A stretch of DNA of 64,000 nucleotides, taken from Planctomycetota bacterium (GTDB taxonomy: Bacteria; Planctomycetota; E44-bin39). The notes below the pieces were generated by a model. It made no database searches and was not told where the DNA came from. It saw nothing but the letters and a program-made list of their open reading frames with translations. The translations under genes and the position numbers were made by a program. The stretch covers positions 32,584 to 96,583 of the forward strand of contig SOJX01000150.1 in assembly GCA_004376375.1 (NCBI GenBank), given 5' to 3'. Position 1 is the first letter of the stretch. Each line of letters begins with the position of its first letter. Below are positions 58,234 through 64,000 of the stretch, piece after piece.

Positions 58234-59661
58234 TCAGATTCCGCATGCGGGCGTGACCAGAATCTTCGCAAGCGCTTCGGCCACGATATCTACTTCATCA
58301 TGCTCGAGCGTACGGACGTCGAAATACATTTTATCTTTCTGCGTCCGCGCGACGATTGCCGGCTCGTTCATTCGAAGCTTCATGGCGAACTTTTCCATAC
58401 TCATCCCGATACCGGTGACGGAAACCACCTTTGTGGGGAGGTTCTGGCCGGGAATCGAACCGCCGCCGAGCTGGCTGAACCCGTCTTCAACCTCGAAAGT
58501 GCCGTACGCACCCTTTTCCTTCGCCATGTCACACAGGCGCTCTGCGTCTTTTTCGAGGTCCGGGAGCTTCCTGTTCAGCATCCTGAGCGTTGGAATTGTT
58601 TCAAAACGTTTCTTTTCATCCAAGAAAAGCTTGAGGGTCGCTTCAATGACCGTAATACACATCTTGTCGACGCGGAGCGCCCTTGCGAACGGGTTTTTCC
58701 TGATGCGCTCGATAAGGTCGGCGTTACCGCATATAATTCCGCCCTGCGCGCTGCCGATCAGCTTGTCGGCGGAAAAACAGACGACGTCCGCGCCCGCCTC
58801 GATACTGTGCCTGACCATGGGCTCGTCTTCGAAGTCGAATTTCGCGAAATCGAAAAGCGCGCCCGAGCCGAGGTCGTCGACCACGGGAAGGTGCCGCTTG
58901 CGCCCCAGTGCGGCGAGGTCCTCAATCGGCACCTCGGCGGTGAATCCGACAATGCGGAAATTGGAGTTATGGACCCGAAGCAATGCGCCCGTGTTTTCGG
59001 TAATCGCGTTTTCATAGTCGCGCAGATGTGTGCGGTTGGTCGTGCCGACCTCGACGAGCTTTGCGCCCGAAGTTTCCATTACGTCCGGTATGCGGAACGC
59101 GCCGCCTATTTCAACCATCTGGCCGCGGGAACAGATGACTTCCTTGCCTTCCGCGAGAGTGTTCAGGATAAGCAGAGTCGCCCCCGCGTTGTTGTTTACG
59201 ACGGTTCCCCTTTCGCATCCCGTGAGTTCCTGAAGCAGCCACTCGATATGCAGGTCGCGGTCGCGGCGCTTGCCGGTTTCGCGGCTGGTCGCAAGCAGGG
59301 AATAGCGTGAGCAGTGCTCCCTGAGCGCGTCCATCGCCGCTTCGGGCACAACGGCGCGCCCGAGACCGGTGTGGAGGATAACGCCGGTCGCGTTTACGGA
59401 CCTGCAGTGGGACACCTGCATCCTGCGAATAAGCTCGAGCTCGACGCGCCCCAGTATCGCTTCCGGAGAGAGTTCACTCTCGGGATATGTGCCCTCGATC
59501 GCGCCGGCACGGACCTCGTCCAGGATGGCGCGGATCGAGCTTACGACTATTTCCCGGGGGTTTGCCGCAAGAAGCGGTTCGCACTTCTCATGGTTCAGGA
59601 GGTCGGTAACCGCCGGGATCTTTCGAAGAATTTCCTGTGACGGTAGACTTACATCTGACAT
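58234..59661 (-). CDS. selA: L-seryl-tRNA(Sec) selenium transferase
   Basis: 475 residues; converts Ser-tRNA(Sec) to Sec-tRNA(Sec) using selenophosphate. RRMQVSHCRSVNATGVILHTGLGRA is the typical N-terminal core, VVNNNAGATLLILNTLA binds PLP, and the PLP-Lys is in CFSADKLIGSAQGGIICG. The C-terminal TKVVSVTGIGMSMEKFAMKLR is conserved. It has its own promoter and a GGAGGA ribosome binding site. With selB it shows that UGA can be read as Sec here; selD and tRNA-Sec are not in the window. Confidence 0.97.
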   Translation of the reverse strand: MSDVSLPSQEILRKIPAVTDLLNHEKCEPLLAANPREIVVSSIRAILDEVRAGAIEGTYPESELSPEAILGRVELELIRRMQVSHCRSVNATGVILHTGLGRAVVPEAAMDALREHCSRYSLLATSRETGKRRDRDLHIEWLLQELTGCERGTVVNNNAGATLLILNTLAEGKEVICSRGQMVEIGGAFRIPDVMETSGAKLVEVGTTNRTHLRDYENAITENTGALLRVHNSNFRIVGFTAEVPIEDLAALGRKRHLPVVDDLGSGALFDFAKFDFEDEPMVRHSIEAGADVVCFSADKLIGSAQGGIICGNADLIERIRKNPFARALRVDKMCITVIEATLKLFLDEKKRFETIPTLRMLNRKLPDLEKDAERLCDMAKEKGAYGTFEVEDGFSQLGGGSIPGQNLPTKVVSVTGIGMSMEKFAMKLRMNEPAIVARTQKDKMYFDVRTLEHDEVDIVAEALAKILVTPACGI

Positions 59662-59691
59662 GATTTTCCTCCAGCATAAGCTTAAAAATCA

Positions 59692-59720
59692 AATTTAGCA
59701 TGAAGCGCAAAAATAGTCAA
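59692..59720 (-). promoter_or_regulatory. Promoter of selA-selB
   Basis: Minus strand TTGACT, 17 bases, TAAATT, about 30 bases before the selA start. Confidence 0.65.
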
Positions 59721-59869
59721 CCCAAAAACGGCCTGCACTGGATTTTGGAGCTGAAAGTTTTCGCTGGACAAGGCTTTTAAGGTCAGTTATGGTTACGCGC
59801 TGACAGGCGAAATTGCGACAGACCTGGGCCGGAAATACTCATTTCCTTATCGGAATCGGGGGCTTAATC

Positions 59870-60061
59870 ATGCTGGGAAAGCGTGATCGTTGGGGCGGAC
59901 GTGTTGCGTTCATCATGGCTGCGGTCGGGAGCGCCGTCGGGCTCGGCAACATCTGGCGTTTCCCGTATATCGCTTTTAAGAACGGCGGCTTCCTGTGGTG
60001 CCTCAGGCGGGCATTGCAGGGCGGGAAGGATCAGCTTGCACCTGGAGATACACAACCGTAG
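59870..60061 (+). pseudogene. N-terminal remnant of a sodium:neurotransmitter-type symporter
   Basis: From ATG 59870 the frame encodes LGKRDRWGGRVAFIMAAVG followed by SAVGLGNIWRFPYIAFKNGG, the first membrane helix of SNF-family (LeuT-fold) transporters, which are normally about 450-500 residues. After 42 residues the match stops abruptly and the frame ends at 60061 with unrelated residues. Neither of the other forward frames continues the transporter, so the rest was deleted. A GGGGG ribosome binding site is still present. It lies between selA and the VWA gene. Confidence 0.8.
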
Positions 60062-60136
60062 GACACTGAAATATTAAGGATTATCGGGAACTTTTCCCAA
60101 ACATCGGGGTGATAAGTATGTATAGAGGGAAAACAC

Positions 60137-60165
60137 TTGCCTATGTGAGTGTATCGTGCTAGAAT
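60137..60165 (+). promoter_or_regulatory. Promoter of the VWA gene
   Basis: TTGCCT, 17 bases, TAGAAT, about 60 bases upstream of the ATG. Confidence 0.65.
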
Positions 60166-60224
60166 GCACGACGTAACTAAAGACGTATATCATGGTTTCC
60201 TTTTGTAATCGGGGAGGAAAGAAC

Positions 60225-61538
60225 ATGTCAACGCGTACTATGGTTTGGGCAGTTGTGGTGGCGCTGGTAATCGGCACAGGATTACCCGTTCTGGCCGGCG
60301 ATCTCGAAGATGCGAAGAAAGAATTCAAAGAGGCGATCGGGATTCAGGATTACTCGGCTGCCGGGCGGGCCTTCTCGACCGCAGCCAGGGAAGATGACGG
60401 CAAAGCGGCCAAGTGGATTATCCAGAACGGCGCCAAGAAACAGAAGTTCGAACTATATGACGGCGCCAAGAACGCTCTCCTCACGATGAAGAGCGACGAC
60501 GCCATCGAAGCCATGTGTTCCAAGGCGAGAAAGGGCAGCTTCGAGGAAAAGATGCTGCTCGCCGAGGTCTTCCGCGGCATGAGCGACAAGAAGACCGCAC
60601 AGGCGTTAACTCAGATGGTCCTCGACAAGAAGCCCGAGGTCGTCCGCGAGGCCGCCATTTCGCTCAGCGAGCGCGGCATCCGCGACGGGGTCGACAACCT
60701 TATCGAGGCGATGGAGACCTACGAGAAGATAAAGGGCCGCACTTATGACGAAATCCGCAGAGCCCTTGTCGGTCTAGTAGGCGGCGGCGCCGACCTAACC
60801 TCCGCGGCCGACTGGAGAAACTACTGGGACATCAAGAAGGCCGAGAAAGACGCGGAACCGGTCACCAGCGGCCCCAAAGTAGATGAAGATGGCGGGGTAA
60901 TGAAGGACGGCGGACCCCATACCGTTTCCGATAACCCGAAGTTTTTCGGGACGGAAGTCGCGTCGAAGCGGATCCTTTTCATACTGGACGGCTCCGGTTC
61001 GATGCAGGCCTCGGCATCTGATCCAAGGCAGCGGGGCCGGCCGGGCCAGCCGCTTGCCGATGCGCGTATCAATGTTACAAAAGCAGAACTCAAGAACTGC
61101 ATCCAGGGCCTCAAAAAGACTGCCAAGTTCGATATTATCGTCTATAATAACGTGGTAAAGGTATGGGCCGGCAAATTGGCTTCGGCAAAAGGGGCCGCAA
61201 AAAAATCGGCTGCCAAGTTCATCGACGAGTGGGATGCGAACCAGGTCACCCACACTGATGACGCAGTTGAGAAAGCTTTTTCCAGCAAGGGCTACAAGGA
61301 CGTCGACACGATTTTCCTGCTCTCCGACGGCTGCCCGACGCACTCGGGAAGGAACGACGATACTCCGCAGCTTATCGCTGAAATCCTCTCATACGTGAAA
61401 GACAAGAATGCTACCCGCAAAATCAAAATTTTCACCTTCGGTTTCCTGTCGCCCAACCCGCAGGGCCCGGACATCCTGGCCCAGTTCATGAAAGACCTGG
61501 CTGAACAGAACGGGGGCAAATTCAAAGCCCTTCCGTAA
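60225..61538 (+). CDS. Exported von Willebrand factor A-domain protein
   Basis: 437 residues from ATG 60225, with GGGGAGGAAAG upstream. The signal peptide (MVWAVVVALVIGTGLPVLAG) is followed by a helical domain with HEAT/armadillo-like units (EKMLLAEVFRGMSDKKTAQAL, KPEVVREAAISLSERGI). A flexible linker leads to a VWA domain with the MIDAS motif FILDGSGSM (about residue 254), the VTHTDDAVEKAF Thr/Asp and FLLSDGCPT. It is expected in the periplasm or outside, binding ligand through a metal ion. Combined HEAT-VWA secreted proteins are frequent in Planctomycetota-type genomes, though this is impression rather than proof. Its own promoter and terminator make it monocistronic. Confidence 0.88.
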   Translation: MSTRTMVWAVVVALVIGTGLPVLAGDLEDAKKEFKEAIGIQDYSAAGRAFSTAAREDDGKAAKWIIQNGAKKQKFELYDGAKNALLTMKSDDAIEAMCSKARKGSFEEKMLLAEVFRGMSDKKTAQALTQMVLDKKPEVVREAAISLSERGIRDGVDNLIEAMETYEKIKGRTYDEIRRALVGLVGGGADLTSAADWRNYWDIKKAEKDAEPVTSGPKVDEDGGVMKDGGPHTVSDNPKFFGTEVASKRILFILDGSGSMQASASDPRQRGRPGQPLADARINVTKAELKNCIQGLKKTAKFDIIVYNNVVKVWAGKLASAKGAAKKSAAKFIDEWDANQVTHTDDAVEKAFSSKGYKDVDTIFLLSDGCPTHSGRNDDTPQLIAEILSYVKDKNATRKIKIFTFGFLSPNPQGPDILAQFMKDLAEQNGGKFKALP

Positions 61539-61562
61539 CGCATGAATTGCATTATAAACCCG

Positions 61563-61597
61563 ACCGGCGTGGCATCTCAGCCGCGCCGGTTTTTTTG
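61563..61597 (+). terminator. Rho-independent terminator of the VWA gene
   Basis: 11-bp stem ACCGGCGTGGC / GCCGCGCCGGT with one G-T pair and a 6-base loop, followed by a run of T. Confidence 0.92.
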
Positions 61598-61646
61598 TGC
61601 CTGCAACTCTAATTATTCAGCTGCTTATTCTTCATTCTTAAATATA

Positions 61647-61694
61647 GAACTGAAGAACCGAAGAACTGAGGAACCGGAGAACTAGCGAACCGTT
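61647..61694. repeat. Octamer word array (GAACNGAN) upstream of bioB
   Basis: Six exact units: GAACTGAA, GAACCGAA, GAACTGAG, GAACCGGA, GAACTAGC, GAACCGTT. It ends 5 bases before the -35 box of the bioB promoter. Confidence 0.87.
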
Positions 61695-61699
61695 TTCGC

Positions 61700-61728
61700 T
61701 TGACAGTATTATGCGATTCTGTTAATAT
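61700..61728 (+). promoter_or_regulatory. Promoter of bioB-bioD
   Basis: TTGACA, 17 bases, TAATAT, about 55 bases before the GTG start. Confidence 0.7.
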
Positions 61729-61782
61729 CCGCCGTGCATACGCAAACTCAACGGAAAAATCCAGTCAGGTGAAGTTTCTGCC

Positions 61783-62787
61783 GTGAATCCGTCGATTTCC
61801 GCCATGAAAGGGCTCCAGCTCGTTACAAGCCTTCGCGACCGCGTGCTTGAAGGTGGCCGCATAGACGGGGAAGAAGCCCTGCTTCTTCTCGAACTCGACG
61901 GCTGCGACCGTTTCGATCTCATTGCCGCCGCCAACCGCATACGGGTGGCGTTTCACGGCGAATCGGTGCACCTCTGCGGCATTGTCAATGCGAAATCCGG
62001 TTCTTGTCCGGAAGACTGTGCATTCTGCGCCCAGAGCGCGCGTCACATGACCGATGCACCGGCTTACGGCCTGCTTGATGAGGAGGGGATTGTTTCGAAA
62101 GCCAGAGCGACCGCGGAGGCCGGCGCCGGGTATTTCGGCATCGTAACTTCCGGCCGTACGCTTGATAGTCCTGGCGAGTTCGATACAGTGCTGAGATCTG
62201 TTCGCAGAATCAGGACCGAGCTTGATATCGAACCGGATGCTTCGCTCGGCTGCATAACGTACGAGCAGGCCCTGGCGTTGAAGGAGGCCGGGTGCGCGCG
62301 TTATCATCATAATCTCGAAACCGCCAGGTCGTTTTACCCTGAAATCTGCTCAACCCGCGATTACGACGATAACGTCCGTACCGTACGGAATGCCGCGCGG
62401 GCGGGGCTTGACGTCTGCAGCGGCGGTATTCTGGGGATGGGGGAATCGCCCGGGCAGCGAATTGAGCTTGCGATTGAGCTTTGCGATCTCGGCGTTTCGC
62501 GGGTACCGATTAATTTTCTCATGCCGATAAAAGGTACGCGCCTGGAAAAACTGGAGCCGCTCAGGCCGCTTGAGTGCCTCTCGATTATTGCGGTTTACCG
62601 CTTTCTTCTTCCGCGACTTGAGATTTCCGTTTGCGCGGGCAGGGATACGTTGCTCAGGGACCTGCAATCAATGGTTTTCTTCGCCGGAGCGACGGGGTGC
62701 ATGATAGGCAACTACCTTACGACAGCCGGCCGTTCAGTCGAGGCTGACCGCCAGCTCCTGGAAGACCTGGAGGTCGAGATTCGATGA
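61783..62787 (+). CDS. bioB: Biotin synthase
   Basis: Radical-SAM enzyme that closes the biotin ring from dethiobiotin. 334 residues from GTG 61783; ATG 61804 is a possible alternative. The radical-SAM cluster CPEDCAFC uses C75, C79 and C82; AKSGSC, RYHHNLETARSFYPEIC and GGILGMGES are typical. It overlaps bioD by 4 bases. bioA and bioF are not in the window. Confidence 0.96.
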   Translation: MNPSISAMKGLQLVTSLRDRVLEGGRIDGEEALLLLELDGCDRFDLIAAANRIRVAFHGESVHLCGIVNAKSGSCPEDCAFCAQSARHMTDAPAYGLLDEEGIVSKARATAEAGAGYFGIVTSGRTLDSPGEFDTVLRSVRRIRTELDIEPDASLGCITYEQALALKEAGCARYHHNLETARSFYPEICSTRDYDDNVRTVRNAARAGLDVCSGGILGMGESPGQRIELAIELCDLGVSRVPINFLMPIKGTRLEKLEPLRPLECLSIIAVYRFLLPRLEISVCAGRDTLLRDLQSMVFFAGATGCMIGNYLTTAGRSVEADRQLLEDLEVEIR

Positions 62788-63506
62788 AGAAACGAAGCAA
62801 AAAGATAAAAGGCATTTTCGTGTCCGGCACCGACACCGGCGTGGGGAAGACGGTTATCGCGGCGGGTATCGCGGCCTACCTGCGCAGGCGCGGCGTCAAC
62901 GTCGGTGTAATGAAGCCGGTTACGACCGGCGTCGGCAGCTCTGATGCCGGTATGCTGATCAAGGCTGCCGGCGTAAGCGACAAGAAAGAAACGGTAAGTC
63001 CGTATCGCCTGCGCGAATGTCTGGCGCCACACCTTGCCAGCTCGCTCGAGAACGTCAATATCGACCTGGCGTGGCTCTTGCAGCTTTACCAGGAGCTGGG
63101 GAAAAGGCATGATTTCATGATTGTTGAAGGCGCGGGCGGCATACTCGTGCCCTTGAAGATGAATTTCTTCATGGCCGACCTGATAAAGATGCTTGAACTG
63201 CCCATGCTTGTTGTCTCCCGGCCTACTCTCGGCACTATCAATCACACCCTGCTTACGATACGCTACGCCCAGTCCACCGGCATTCCCGTGAAAGGGATGG
63301 TGTTCGTTTACGACAAGGATTATAAACGGGGAATCGCCGAGGACACCAATCCGGCAGAGCTACGGAAATTTACAGGCGTCAAGGTTATCGGGGAACTCCC
63401 GTACATCAAAAAGTTGAAGCTGACGCGAAAAGGGGGGATAGATAAGCTCGTCGATGCAATGGAAACTCACCTCGACCTGAACGCCATTCTCAAGATTAAA
63501 CGATAG
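62784..63506 (+). CDS. bioD: Dethiobiotin synthetase
   Basis: ATP-dependent carboxylation of diaminopelargonate to dethiobiotin. 240 residues. The P-loop GTDTGVGKT is at residues 15-23; VMKPVTTGV and VEGAGGILVPL are conserved substrate and metal sites. It starts inside the bioB stop (ATGA), so both are one transcript. A heptamer array and a run of complementary GAGGCTT words follow before the convergent pncC. Confidence 0.95.
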   Translation: MKKRSKKIKGIFVSGTDTGVGKTVIAAGIAAYLRRRGVNVGVMKPVTTGVGSSDAGMLIKAAGVSDKKETVSPYRLRECLAPHLASSLENVNIDLAWLLQLYQELGKRHDFMIVEGAGGILVPLKMNFFMADLIKMLELPMLVVSRPTLGTINHTLLTIRYAQSTGIPVKGMVFVYDKDYKRGIAEDTNPAELRKFTGVKVIGELPYIKKLKLTRKGGIDKLVDAMETHLDLNAILKIKR

Positions 63507-63520
63507 TGCGCCGCTGAATT

Positions 63521-63548
63521 GATTTTCGATTATCGATTTTCAATTTCC
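63521..63548. repeat. Heptamer word array (GATTTTC)
   Basis: Four units: GATTTTC, GATTATC, GATTTTC, AATTTCC. CCTCAAG, TCTCATG, CCTTGAG follow at about 63561-63581, the complement of the 50087 words. Confidence 0.75.
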
Positions 63549-63562
63549 CTGTTACTCGATCC

Positions 63563-64000
63563 TCAAGTCTCATGCCTTGAGCTTTTCCTTCCGGTATGGC
63601 GGAGAATTTCCAGCCTCAGCAGGTTAAGTGCAGTGTTTGCCGAGCGCATCTTAACGTCTTTACGGTTCCCGGGAATCCGGAGTACCCGACTCGTCGTGCG
63701 CTCCGGGCCCGCCACCGCGAAACAAACCGTTCCCACCGGCTTTTCAGGCGTTCCACCGGTCGGGCCCGCGATGCCGGTTGTCGAGACGGCGTAATCGGCT
63801 CCCATGCGTTCCCGGGCGCCTTCAGCCATCGCCTCCGCCGTCTCGACCGATACGGCGCCGTAGTTTTCGATAGTCTCGGCCGGAACGCTCAGGTCGCGCA
63901 CTTTTGCCTCGTTTGAATAAGTTATAAACCCGGCGAGGTAATGTGCTGAAATGCCGGGATCTTCCGTCAGTAAATGGCCCACCAGCGCGCCTGTGCATGA
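63563..64000 (-). CDS. CinA C-terminal / nicotinamide-nucleotide amidase, partial
   Basis: 146 codons in an open frame that continues past the right edge. SCTGALVGHLLTEDPGIS, then FITYSNEAKVRDLSVPAETIENYGAVS, AMAEGARERMGADYAVSTTGIAGPTGGTPEKPVGTVCFAV and RSANTALNLLRLEIL match the CinA C-terminal (PncC) domain, which deamidates NMN. Whether an N-terminal CinA domain is present lies outside the window. The C-terminal RHTGRKSSRHET is encoded next to a word array and may be extended like lipA. Confidence 0.9.
   Translation of the reverse strand, partial: SCTGALVGHLLTEDPGISAHYLAGFITYSNEAKVRDLSVPAETIENYGAVSVETAEAMAEGARERMGADYAVSTTGIAGPTGGTPEKPVGTVCFAVAGPERTTSRVLRIPGNRKDVKMRSANTALNLLRLEILRHTGRKSSRHET

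Noticed and set aside
59870..60061. Functional small membrane protein
   Set aside because: The 42 matching residues are a diagnostic transporter first helix, then the match ends abruptly, so a truncated gene is more likely.
1..64000. tRNA or rRNA genes
   Set aside because: I looked for the T-loop consensus with acceptor pairing and for rRNA-like stretches and found none convincing; a tRNA search program could still find one.

Overview
The window looks like ordinary chromosome from an uncultured Gram-negative bacterium. It carries an LptF-LptG fusion, lipobox proteins and periplasmic or secreted proteins, which imply two membranes. It also carries a bacterial V-type ATPase operon, split transketolase, a 2-oxoacid:ferredoxin oxidoreductase and selenocysteine machinery, which suggest an anaerobic or microaerophilic life. 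Base composition is moderately GC-rich. The mix of genes fits a PVC-superphylum, Planctomycetota or Omnitrophota-like lineage, but no rRNA is present and I do not assign a phylum. No tRNA, rRNA, CRISPR array or classical IS element was seen.

Layout: 1-4142 (minus) holds a PilZ fragment, the lipoate/cobalamin operon cobO-lpdA-lipA and a CsgG-like lipoprotein. 4298-13452 (minus) is the V-ATPase operon, 5'-atpH-I-K-E-C-F-A-[four-helix-bundle gene]-B-D-3'. 13800-20478 has an unknown membrane protein, rph-rdgB, an HD-GYP response regulator and a fused lptF-lptG. 20819-31664 has an amidohydrolase lipoprotein, an operon of split transketolase, a PLP trans-sulfuration-type enzyme and a Cys-rich protein, a small S26-like peptidase, a very basic RG-repeat secreted protein, rnpA-yidD-transporter and a kelch lipoprotein. 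31919-42827 has ispF-gltX-cysS, a GT87-like membrane protein, an M50-like/TPR protein, a histidine kinase and response regulator pair, and a TauE permease. 42940-50930 has a Fic protein, two secreted proteins built from an aromatic-Pro-aromatic repeat (476 and 1464 aa) and an HTH protein. 50951-59661 (minus) has a kor operon ending in a gene with an in-frame TGA, then selB and selA. 59870-64000 has a truncated sodium symporter, a VWA protein, bioB-bioD and a partial pncC/cinA.

Two observations stand out. First, the gene downstream of korC is interrupted by an in-frame TGA exactly where a thioredoxin active site would put its first Cys (U-P-S-C), and selA and selB lie about 5 kb away: it is most likely a new thioredoxin-like selenoprotein. 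Second, about twenty intergenic sites carry short arrays of degenerate 7- or 8-base words with strict periodicity, often as two inverted arms, and usually touching stop codons or promoters. One pair of inverted 8-mer arms brackets a four-helix-bundle (S23-type) gene inserted between atpA and atpB, while another pair with the same word (197-276) is empty. This resembles a REP/RAYT-like relation between non-autonomous palindromes and a gene-bearing copy, and may be an undescribed element.
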